Part shown: positions 1 to 6,654 of the stretch, in pieces
Numbering within the stretch: position 1 is the stretch's first letter
How the letters are laid out: every line of letters starts with the position of its first letter
Source of the DNA: an uncultured Eubacteriales bacterium
GTDB lineage: Bacteria; Bacillota; Clostridia; Oscillospirales; Oscillospiraceae
Reading direction: 5' to 3'
Length of the DNA: 17,315 bases
Assembly (NCBI GenBank): GCA_900550705.1
Contig: URTG01000016.1
Coordinates: 1 to 17,315 of the forward strand
The notes under the pieces: model-generated
Told to the model about the DNA's origin: nothing
Database searches by the model: none
What the model saw: only the letters and a program-made list of their open reading frames with translations
Position numbers and translations under genes: made by a program

Positions 1-94
1 CCTCGGCCAGCACACCAGACTTGGCGCAGCTGCGCTTAAAGCGCTTCAGCGCGCTCTCCAGAGATTCGTTCTCTCTCACACGGATTTCCGACAT
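1..94 (-). CDS. rpsU: 30S ribosomal protein S21 (N-terminal part)
   Basis: The first 31 codons of a gene that leaves the window at its left edge. The translation begins MSEIRVRENESLESALKRFK and continues RSCAKSGVLAE, the highly conserved start of bacterial S21, a small basic protein of the 30S subunit that sits near the mRNA exit channel and helps base-pairing with the Shine-Dalgarno site. The ATG at 94-92 follows a strong GGAGGGAGG at about 103-112. A consensus sigma-A promoter lies about 75 bases upstream. The match to the family is unmistakable; only the C-terminal half is missing because of the window border. Confidence 0.93.
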   Translation of the reverse strand, partial: MSEIRVRENESLESALKRFKRSCAKSGVLAE

Positions 95-169
95 TTATAT
101 TTCCCTCCCTCCGGCGCGGCGGGGCGTCCCCTGCCACGTAAGGGCCATTTCTATGGCTTTAACAGTAGT

Positions 170-198
170 ATTATATTCGTTTTCCTTGCTTCTGTCAA
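170..198 (-). promoter_or_regulatory. Consensus sigma-A promoter of rpsU
   Basis: On the minus strand TTGACA (198-193) is followed after exactly 17 bases by TATAAT (175-170). Both hexamers match the consensus perfectly. The predicted start near 163 leaves a leader of about 69 bases before the rpsU ATG. This fits strong constitutive expression of a ribosomal protein. Confidence 0.88.
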
Positions 199-238
199 GA
201 GGTGATTTCAAGCGTCAGGGAGTTTTGTGGAAAATCAT

Positions 239-282
239 GCCTTGGGCTTCAGAATCAGGCTGACCAGCTTGCCCTTGACCAC
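239..282 (-). repeat. Second copy of the last 44 bp of leuS
   Basis: Identical at 42 of 44 positions to 427-470, the 3' end of leuS. On the minus strand it still encodes the LeuRS tail VVKGKLVSLILKPKA and is followed directly by an in-frame TGA. It is therefore a detached copy of the end of leuS, 188 bp away from the functional one. Both differences leave the encoded residues unchanged, so the copy looks recent or derived from a conserved coding end. Confidence 0.85.
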
Positions 283-404
283 CCCACGAAACAAGTTTCG
301 CGGGGACCCCTTTGATTTTAATGCTCAGCCGGGCAAAGCCCGGCCTCCGCAATTCTTCGCTTCGCTGCGAATTACGCGCTGCTGCGCGCCGTGCTTTCGC
401 ACGG
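282..404. repeat. Tandem hairpin array (five stems in about 120 bases)
   Basis: Five consecutive inverted repeats can be paired by eye: 282-292 with 295-305 (10 of 11 pairs, two-base loop); 328-334 with 338-344 (7 of 7, loop AAA); 356-360 with 367-371 (5 of 5, optionally extended by 351-355 with 369-373); 375-379 with 384-388 (5 of 5, loop TGCT); 389-394 with 399-404 (6 of 6, loop TTTC). The last two are immediately adjacent. No protein is encoded. Such clusters usually are dispersed intergenic repeats or structured RNA; which applies cannot be told from one copy. Confidence 0.7.
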
Positions 405-472
405 TCGTGGTCAATGGCAAGTTTAAGCCTTGGGCTTCAAAATCAAGCTGACCAGCTTGCCCTTGACCACGA
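405..472. repeat. 17-bp inverted repeat across the leuS stop codon
   Basis: Positions 405-421 pair with 456-472 at 16 of 17 positions, leaving a 34-base loop that contains the leuS stop codon (425-423). The outer arm lies just downstream of leuS and is an inverted near-copy of the leuS tail itself. In leuS mRNA it would form a long hairpin around the stop codon. Confidence 0.75.
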
Positions 473-2855
473 TGCTCTTGACCAGGGTCATGCCCTCGGC
501 CAGCTTGGCGATTTTGGGGTCGGCCAGGGCGGCGGCCACGATGGTCTCGTCGTCGGCGTCGGCGGCGACCTCGATGTTGGCCTTCACCTTGCCGCTGACC
601 TGAACGGCCATGCGGACCACAGCGGCCACGGTCTTGGACTGGTCATACTCCGGCCAGGGCTGGAGACAGACCTGCCCGCCGTAGCCGGCCATCTCCCACA
701 GCTCCTCGCACATATGGGGGGCGAAGGGGGACAGCATCAGCAGCAGGGCTTTCATATCGCCCCGGCTGGCGCCCTTGGCGTAGAAGTCGTTGACCAGGGC
801 CATCAGGGTGGCGATGGCGGTGTTGAACTTCATGGCCTCGATGTCTTCCGACACCTTTTTGATGGCCTTGTGGACGGCGGCCTCGTTCTCCTTGGAGTAG
901 GCGTCGCCGGTGTGCTCCTTGTCGGTGGCCAGATTCCAGACCCGGTCCAGGAAGCGCTTGCAGCCCTTCACGCCGTTGTCGGACCAGGCGGCGGCCTTCT
1001 CAAAGTCGCCGATGAACATGATGTAGGTCCGCATGGTGTCGGCACCGTACTGCTCGATGACGTCGTTGGGGTTGACCACGTTGCCCCGGCTCTTAGACAT
1101 CTTTTCGCCGCCCTCGCCCAGAATCATGCCGTGGGAGGTGCGCTTGTGATAGGGCTCCTTGGTGGGCACCACGCCGATGTCATACAGGAACTTGTGCCAG
1201 AACCGGCTGTACAGCAGGTGCAGGGTGGTGTGCTCCATTCCGCCGTTGTACCAATCCACGGGGGACCAGTAGTTCAGCGCCTCGGGAGAGGCCAGGGCCT
1301 TGTCGTTGTGGGGGTCCATATAGCGCAGGAAATACCAGCTGGAGCCGGCCCACTGGGGCATGGTATCGGTCTCCCGCTTGGCGGGGCCGCCGCAGCAGGG
1401 GCAGGTGGTGTTCACCCAGTCGGTCATTTTAGAGATGGGGGACTCGCCGTCGTCGGTGGGCTCGTAGCTCTCCACCTCGGGCAGGAGCAGGGGCAGCTGG
1501 TCCTCGGGCAGGGGCTGCCAGCCGCACTTGTCGCACTTGACCATGGGGATGGGCTCGCCCCAGTAGCGCTGACGGGAGAAGACCCAGTCGCGGAGCTTGT
1601 AGTTCACCTTGGCGTGGCCGATGTGCTTCTCCTCCAGCCACTTGGTGATGACGGGGATGGCCTCCTTCACGGTCAGGCCGTTCAGGAACTCGGAGTTGAC
1701 CAGGATGCCGGTGTCGTCCTTGGCGGTAAAGGCGGCCTGCTGCACGTCCTCGCCGCCGGAGACCACCTCGATGATCTCACAGCCGAACTTTTTGGCAAAC
1801 TCCCAGTCGCGGTCGTCGTGGGCGGGCACGGCCATGATGGCGCCGGTGCCGTAGGTCGCCAGAACGTAGTCGGAAATGAAGATGGGGATCTCCTTGCCGT
1901 TGACGGGGTTAATGCCCCCCACGCCGTCCAGCCGAACGCCGGTCTTCTCTTTATTCAGCTCGGTGCGCTCCAGGTCAGACTTGGAGGCGGCGGCCTTCTG
2001 GTAGTCCACCACGGCCTGGGCGTTGTTCAGCTTGCCGCCCTCCAGCCAGCTGCGGATGAGCTCGTGCTCGGGGGACAGGACCATATAGGTGGCGCCGAAC
2101 AGGGTGTCGGGCCGGGTGGTGTAGACCACGATGTCCTCGCCGGTGGTGGCCTTGAAGGTGACCTCCGCGCCGGTGGAGCGGCCAATCCAGTTCTTCTGCT
2201 GGGTCTTCACCCGCTCGATAAAGTCCAGGTCGTCCAGGTCGTCGATGAGGCGCTGGGCATAGGCGGTGATTTTCAGCATCCACTGGCTCTTTTCCTTGCG
2301 GATGACGGGGGAGCCGCAGCGCTCGCACACGCCCTCCACCACCTCCTCGTTGGCCAGCACGCACTTGCAGGAGGTGCACCAGTTCACGGGCATGGTGGTC
2401 TTATAGGCCAGGCCCTTCCGATACAGCTGGAGGAAGATCCACTGGGTCCACTTGTAATAGGTGGGGTCGGTGGTGTTCACCACCCGGTCCCAGTCGAAGG
2501 AGTAGCCCAGCATGTGCAGCTGCTTGGAGAAATTCTCGATGTTGTCGTGGGTCACCTTGGCGGGGTGGATGTGGTTCTTGATGGCATAGTTCTCCGTGGG
2601 CAGACCGAAGGCGTCGTAGCCGATGGGGAACAGCACGTTGAAGCCGTCCATGCGCTTCTTCCGGGCCACCACGTCCATGGCGGTATAGGGCCGGGCGTGG
2701 CCCACGTGCAGACCCTGGCCGGAGGGATAGGGGAACTCCACCAGTCCATAGAACTTGGGCCGGGGGTCCCCGGTCTTACAGGCGAAGGTCTTTTCCTCGT
2801 TCCACTTGGTCTGCCATTTCTTTTCAATGGCGGAGAAATCGTACTTCAAATTCAT
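423..2855 (-). CDS. leuS: Leucyl-tRNA synthetase (class I)
   Basis: Charges tRNA-Leu with leucine using ATP in the cytoplasm. The 810-aa product has the class I signature HVGH (residues about 50-53, in YPSGQGLHVGHARPY) and KMSKS (about 585-589, in GGEKMSKSRGN). Between them is the CP1 editing domain with TTRPDTLFG (about 245) and GTGAIMAVPAHDDRD (about 335), which hydrolyses mischarged tRNA. Two cysteine sets (CTSC...CERC near 161-182 and CDKC...CPCC near 440-485) suggest zinc ribbons. Length is typical for bacterial LeuRS. I prefer the ATG at 2855 to the GTG at 2858 because it gives better spacing to GGAAAG (2866-2861). It has its own promoter and no T-box leader; the 5' leader is only about 50 bases. 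The 3' end is duplicated downstream. Confidence 0.97.
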   Translation of the reverse strand: MNLKYDFSAIEKKWQTKWNEEKTFACKTGDPRPKFYGLVEFPYPSGQGLHVGHARPYTAMDVVARKKRMDGFNVLFPIGYDAFGLPTENYAIKNHIHPAKVTHDNIENFSKQLHMLGYSFDWDRVVNTTDPTYYKWTQWIFLQLYRKGLAYKTTMPVNWCTSCKCVLANEEVVEGVCERCGSPVIRKEKSQWMLKITAYAQRLIDDLDDLDFIERVKTQQKNWIGRSTGAEVTFKATTGEDIVVYTTRPDTLFGATYMVLSPEHELIRSWLEGGKLNNAQAVVDYQKAAASKSDLERTELNKEKTGVRLDGVGGINPVNGKEIPIFISDYVLATYGTGAIMAVPAHDDRDWEFAKKFGCEIIEVVSGGEDVQQAAFTAKDDTGILVNSEFLNGLTVKEAIPVITKWLEEKHIGHAKVNYKLRDWVFSRQRYWGEPIPMVKCDKCGWQPLPEDQLPLLLPEVESYEPTDDGESPISKMTDWVNTTCPCCGGPAKRETDTMPQWAGSSWYFLRYMDPHNDKALASPEALNYWSPVDWYNGGMEHTTLHLLYSRFWHKFLYDIGVVPTKEPYHKRTSHGMILGEGGEKMSKSRGNVVNPNDVIEQYGADTMRTYIMFIGDFEKAAAWSDNGVKGCKRFLDRVWNLATDKEHTGDAYSKENEAAVHKAIKKVSEDIEAMKFNTAIATLMALVNDFYAKGASRGDMKALLLMLSPFAPHMCEELWEMAGYGGQVCLQPWPEYDQSKTVAAVVRMAVQVSGKVKANIEVAADADDETIVAAALADPKIAKLAEGMTLVKSIVVKGKLVSLILKPKA
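427..470 (-). repeat. leuS-resident copy of the 44-bp direct repeat
   Basis: Partner of the repeat at 239-282, 42 of 44 identical, in the same orientation. It lies inside the last codons of leuS. The two copies bracket the hairpin-rich segment 283-426. Confidence 0.85.
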
Positions 2856-2913
2856 CACGCTTTCCGTATATTCTTTGGCCCCGCAGGGCTCTTATCCATA
2901 GCGATTCCATGAT

Positions 2914-2942
2914 ATTATACAGGATGAGGTGGGTAATTGCAA
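2914..2942 (-). promoter_or_regulatory. Sigma-A promoter of leuS
   Basis: TTGCAA (2942-2937), a 17-base spacer, then TATAAT (2919-2914) on the minus strand. Predicted transcription start is about 2907, 52 bases before the ATG. It sits directly behind the terminator of the upstream SLH gene, so leuS looks like an independent unit. Confidence 0.8.
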
Positions 2943-2954
2943 GGGGGCGGGGGG

Positions 2955-2990
2955 AAAAAAGAGCGGCCCCCGGGGTGTTCCGAGGACCGC
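2955..2990 (-). terminator. Intrinsic terminator of the SLH protein gene
   Basis: Read on the minus strand, arm 2990-2980 pairs with 2973-2963 over 11 positions with three G-U pairs, with a six-base loop (2979-2974), followed after TC by a T run (2960-2955). It lies 22 bases after the SLH gene stop codon. Confidence 0.88.
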
Positions 2991-3011
2991 TTTGTCGTTT
3001 GATTTACCGGG

Positions 3012-4110
3012 TCAGCTGTGGGAGAGCTTCTCGCCCTCAAACTCCCGCACCAAAATTGCTACCGCGCAGCCGTTTTGGGTGAGGACCAGCGCCCGGTCGT
3101 CGCCGTCTGTGTTGACGCGGGTCACAATGCACAGAGCGTCACCGTCATAGTACATAACCAGTGCGCCGGAGCCGGCGGCCAGACTGACTGGGTTCCCCGC
3201 CGTGTTGAAGCGGAGAGCACCGTCGGCCTCCCGCCGGGTCCCGACATATTCGGCCACCGTGTCGGTGGTGACCGCGGTGCCCAGTGTGCCGATCCCGTTC
3301 ACCTGGACCCCGCCAGGAAGGGCGGTGGTCAGCTCTGTCACATAGCCGTTGCTGTTCTTGGTCAGGCCGAAGAAGACGCCCATCGCCTCGTTCCCGTGCT
3401 CGTCCCGGCCCAGGGTACTCAAAACCGCCTGGGCAGAGGAGTTGTTCTTGACTTTAATGGTGGTAACTTCACCGCGGACCACGGCATCGTACACATAATA
3501 CTCCGTGGAACCGGTCTTGTTCAGTTTTCCATTCGGATTTCCCACCACGCAGACCATGCGGTTCACCAGACCGTAGGCCAGTCGATTACCCTCAAACGCC
3601 CGCACCAGAACGGCCACCACCTGGCCGTTGTCCGTGACCACGCAGGCCCGGTCGTCCGGGTCAGTGCTGAGCTTGGAAACATTGTCAAGGTCATAGCCGT
3701 CGTAATACACGATTGTGGCCTTGTCGTCGGCGGCCAGAGACACAGAGGTCCCGGCGGTATTAAAGGTAAAGCCGTTGGAATCGGGCCGGGTGCCGATGTA
3801 CTCCGGGATATTGCCGGTGTTGGCCCCCTCCTGGGTCACGCCGTTCACCGCGACCCCCTGGGGGACGGCGGTGGTCAGTTGGGTAACGTAGCCACCGCTG
3901 TTCTTCGCCATACCGAAGAAGATGCCCACGTTCTCGTTCCCGTCGGTGTTGGCAATGGCGGCCATGGCCCGCTGGGCGGCGGAGTTGGCCTTTACCTTGA
4001 CGGAAGTGATCTCGCCGTTGACCACGGCGTCGTACACATAATATTTCGTGGAGCCGGACTTGTACAGCTTTGCATTGGAGTTCCCCACCACAAAAATCAC
4101 GTCATAGCTC
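3012..4110 (-). repeat. Two tandem ~183-codon repeats at the C-terminus of the SLH protein
   Basis: Residues about 760-942 and 943-1127 align throughout. Shared blocks include VVGN, GST.YYVYDAVV.GE.T..KVK, VGIFFG/MGVFFG, KN..GYVT.LTTA.P.GV.VNG, EY.GTR, FNTAG..VSLAA and DDRA.V.T. The DNA of the two copies has diverged well beyond a recent duplication, so both seem to be kept by selection. Confidence 0.85.
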
Positions 4111-6395
4111 TGCCGGTCGCCGTTCTCCCCCTTGGCGTTCAGCAGCCAGGTGAGGACGTCCGCTTTGGTGGCCACCGCCTCGGGGTCAAAAGTCTTCTCG
4201 GTCACGCCGGTGAGGACACCCAGGTTATACAAGTTGTTGATCATGTTCTTTGTTCTAGGGTCGGCTCCCAGGTCGGAAAACTCTTTGCTCCAGGGGATCT
4301 GCGGGTCGCCCATAGCATGGGAGAGGATGACAGCCGCCTGGGCCCGGGTGATAATGCCGTCCGGCAGGAAAATGCCCTTGCTGGCCGCCTGCATGGTCCC
4401 GTCCGCGCAGACCGCTTTGATTACACCCCGCTCCCGGTCGGTCAACCCGCCGCAGTCGGAAAAGGCGGATTGGGCCGCGGACACATTGGTCACCGTTCGG
4501 TCCAGATAGGCGGCGATCAGCTTGGCCATGTCCAGCCGGGTTGCCTCCCCCAGGTCGGTGCCGGAGAAGTAGGTCAGCAGCCCCGCATGTTCTGCCCGGT
4601 CCAACAGGGTGGCCTGGTCTCCCGCTCCGCCGCTGGGGATAGTCTCTGTTTTCGTCGCGGCACACACGGTGCAGGTATAGGTTTTGGCCCCCTCTGCTGT
4701 GGCCGTGGGCGCGGTGGTCACCACGCCATCATCCCAATGGTGGAAGGCGGTTTTAAGATGGGTCGAGTCCAGCATACACTGGCTGGTGTGGGTCTCCCCG
4801 CTGGCATCTGCGCGCCAGGGACCCCAGCGGTGGATGTGGGGACAGGGGGCCGCGTTCACCGTCACCTCCGGCGGGATTTCCAGGGCAGTGGAGACCTCCA
4901 CGGCAACACCGGTAATTGCCGCGCCGTGCTCCGTGTTCACCGTCACCTCCACCTGATTCCCGCCGGAGATGTCCAACCGAACGCCGGACGCACCGCTGGG
5001 AATTTCTATCTGTGAAACCGTGTCAGAGTTCAGTTTCATGGGGGCGGCTGCCACCACGGTCTCCACCGTTCCGGTACCGCTGATTTCAGTCTGTTGTTCC
5101 GCCGTCACCGTCAGCACCGTAGCATCTGTCACAGACAGCGCCACTGGCTCCGCCGCAGAGGCGGGCACCGCCAAGGTCTCCACCGTGGTATTCGCGCCCT
5201 GCACGGTGGTATCCGACCGGGCCGTGACCGATCCGATCTGGGACGCGGTATCCGCCGCCTCCAAAATCGCAGGCTTGCGGACATCCACCGCAGCCACTGG
5301 GGTATTGGTCAGATACAGCCGCGGCGGCTGACCCGCCGCCTTGTCCAGAATAATTTTGCCGCCCACAGTGCAGTCCACCAGCTTCACGGAGCGGGAGCCG
5401 CCGCCCCGAATGGTCAGGTCACCGCGGATGGTCAGCCCGGACAGGATCACCTCGCCGTCGGCCACTCCCTCGGTAATGACCGCGCTGGCGTAGGTCCCGC
5501 CGGTTTCTATCGTTCCGGGCCGGGTCACCGTCAGATTTGCCGCGGTGCTGTTGCTGCCGCCGGAGCTTCCGCCGCCGGAGGCGGGCTTGGCAGCCGTTCC
5601 GGTATCCACGGAATAGACCGTCCCCGCGGACACCGCTTTACCGTTGACTTTGGCTCCGTCGGCCCCTTTGCAGACAAGTACCTGGGTCCCCTGGGGCACG
5701 TTCTGAACGGTCGCGTTCTTGGCCACCACCAGAATTAGGCCGTCTGCCTTGGCAGCGTCTACGGTGGCTCCATCCTGGTTGGCATAGACGGCGATCGCCC
5801 GGTCTAAAATGGTCAGCAGAGCGGCGCGGGTCAGCGGACTGCTCGGCCCCACCCGGTCAGCACTGATGCCGCTCACCATCCCGCTGTGGACCATGGCCGC
5901 CACATAGGGAGCCGCCCAGGCACTTACCGCGCCGCGGTCGGCATAGTCAGACAGGTCCGGCTTGTTCTCCGGTGCGATCTCCAGGGCACGGCACAGCATG
6001 ACCATCGCTTGCTCCCGGGTGATCGAGGCGTTGGGATTCGCCCGGCCCTGGTCCCCCGCCATCATCCCGGCAGCGTAACAGCGGAGCACATAGGGGGCAA
6101 ACCAGTCGTTTTCCTTCACATCAATGAAGGGGTTCGCCGCCATCTCCGTCAGCCCCAGGGTGTTGGTCAGCACTGTGGCCATCTGGGCCCGGGTCAGGGA
6201 CTCGTCCGGGGCAAATCGACCGTCGTAGCCCGTGACGATGCCATAGTCACTCCAGCGGGCAATGGCACTCTCTGCCCAGTGTCCCTTGGTGTCGCTGTAC
6301 CGATTCTCTGCCGCCCCCGCCGTGGGCACGGCCAACCCGCAGAGCAGTGAGACGGAGAGCAGCAGCGACGCCGCTTTACAAGAAAATTGTTTCAT
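3012..6395 (-). CDS. Exported SLH-domain surface protein with tandem C-terminal repeats
   Basis: 1127 aa, predicted to be secreted and held on the cell wall. Residues 1-28 are a signal peptide (KQF start, hydrophobic core, AGA cleavage site). Three SLH modules follow at about 33-82, 88-142 and 148-207, with typical cores such as GHWAESAI and LTRAQMATVL; SLH trimers bind secondary wall polymers. A GGGSSGGS linker (about 272-285) leads to a Thr/Val-rich region (about 285-515) that looks like a beta-solenoid. A Cys/His/Trp module (about 517-588; HRWGPW, C-x2-C) follows, then SLH-like sequence again (about 597-755) and two ~183-aa tandem repeats (about 760-942 and 943-1127; VVGN.N.KL.K.GST.YYVYDAVV). 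ATG at 6395 has GGAGG eight bases upstream. No enzyme motif is seen; the ligand and role are unknown. Confidence 0.9.
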   Translation of the reverse strand: MKQFSCKAASLLLSVSLLCGLAVPTAGAAENRYSDTKGHWAESAIARWSDYGIVTGYDGRFAPDESLTRAQMATVLTNTLGLTEMAANPFIDVKENDWFAPYVLRCYAAGMMAGDQGRANPNASITREQAMVMLCRALEIAPENKPDLSDYADRGAVSAWAAPYVAAMVHSGMVSGISADRVGPSSPLTRAALLTILDRAIAVYANQDGATVDAAKADGLILVVAKNATVQNVPQGTQVLVCKGADGAKVNGKAVSAGTVYSVDTGTAAKPASGGGSSGGSNSTAANLTVTRPGTIETGGTYASAVITEGVADGEVILSGLTIRGDLTIRGGGSRSVKLVDCTVGGKIILDKAAGQPPRLYLTNTPVAAVDVRKPAILEAADTASQIGSVTARSDTTVQGANTTVETLAVPASAAEPVALSVTDATVLTVTAEQQTEISGTGTVETVVAAAPMKLNSDTVSQIEIPSGASGVRLDISGGNQVEVTVNTEHGAAITGVAVEVSTALEIPPEVTVNAAPCPHIHRWGPWRADASGETHTSQCMLDSTHLKTAFHHWDDGVVTTAPTATAEGAKTYTCTVCAATKTETIPSGGAGDQATLLDRAEHAGLLTYFSGTDLGEATRLDMAKLIAAYLDRTVTNVSAAQSAFSDCGGLTDRERGVIKAVCADGTMQAASKGIFLPDGIITRAQAAVILSHAMGDPQIPWSKEFSDLGADPRTKNMINNLYNLGVLTGVTEKTFDPEAVATKADVLTWLLNAKGENGDRQSYDVIFVVGNSNAKLYKSGSTKYYVYDAVVNGEITSVKVKANSAAQRAMAAIANTDGNENVGIFFGMAKNSGGYVTQLTTAVPQGVAVNGVTQEGANTGNIPEYIGTRPDSNGFTFNTAGTSVSLAADDKATIVYYDGYDLDNVSKLSTDPDDRACVVTDNGQVVAVLVRAFEGNRLAYGLVNRMVCVVGNPNGKLNKTGSTEYYVYDAVVRGEVTTIKVKNNSSAQAVLSTLGRDEHGNEAMGVFFGLTKNSNGYVTELTTALPGGVQVNGIGTLGTAVTTDTVAEYVGTRREADGALRFNTAGNPVSLAAGSGALVMYYDGDALCIVTRVNTDGDDRALVLTQNGCAVAILVREFEGEKLSHS

Positions 6396-6477
6396 GCGCC
6401 TACCTCCATGGCCCGCCGGACTGATTTTTCAAAAAAATCGTCATTCCGCCGGAAATTCTGAACAACTTCTTGTGTCG

Positions 6478-6506
6478 ATTGTACCGCGTTCCACGGCAAA
6501 AAGCAA
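6478..6506 (-). promoter_or_regulatory. Promoter of the SLH protein gene
   Basis: On the minus strand TTGCTT (6506-6501), a 17-base spacer and TACAAT (6483-6478). The leader is about 75 bases and contains a 7-bp AT hairpin (GATTTTT/AAAAATC near 6423-6439). It is back to back with the promoter of the plus-strand stalk gene. Confidence 0.65.
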
Positions 6507-6558
6507 GGCGTGTGTCCGGATTTTTCCTGCTTGCCCCTTCGATTTAATAAATATTTTA

Positions 6559-6586
6559 TTGTTATCTTACTCTGTTGTGGTATAAT
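6559..6586 (+). promoter_or_regulatory. Promoter of the 471-aa stalk-domain gene
   Basis: TTGTTA (6559-6564), a 16-base spacer and TATAAT (6581-6586) in an AT-rich stretch. A GC hairpin (6598-6618, eight pairs with one bulge) forms right at the predicted 5' end of the mRNA, possibly stabilising it. Confidence 0.7.
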
Positions 6587-6654
6587 GAGGGTGCCAAGGC
6601 CCCCGCCACGGCGGGGCCAGACCAACCATTTTCCAACGAAAAGGAGCTGTGCTT

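Larger units (their letters stand above)
95..422. other. Intergenic region between leuS and rpsU: promoter, duplicated leuS end, hairpin run
   Basis: This gene-free stretch holds the rpsU leader and promoter (95-198), a short plain segment (199-238), an extra copy of the 3' end of leuS (239-282), and a dense run of hairpins (282-404) abutting an inverted repeat that reaches into leuS (405-472). Short open frames cross it but none has a convincing ribosome binding site or protein-like composition. No clear T-tailed terminator for leuS is visible, so leuS transcription may run through the hairpins towards rpsU. Confidence 0.7.

Noticed and set aside
328..344. Terminator of leuS
   Set aside because: The hairpin is strong but no T tract follows it on the minus strand.
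282..404. CRISPR array
   Set aside because: The stems differ in sequence from one another and have no regular spacers; this is a hairpin cluster, not a repeat-spacer array.
312..2912. 866-codon plus-strand open frame opposite leuS
   Set aside because: It is the mirror of a GC-rich coding sequence: low-complexity Gly/His/Val/Leu product with no ribosome binding site, while the minus strand encodes complete LeuRS motifs.
2856..2942. T-box leader for leuS
   Set aside because: The leader is only about 50 bases; no room for a specifier stem or T-box bulge. The same holds for glnS (about 35 bases).
3018..5015. 665-codon plus-strand open frame opposite the SLH gene
   Set aside because: Same artefact; composition is Gly/His/Val-rich with no domain, and the SLH frame has a signal peptide and recognisable modules.
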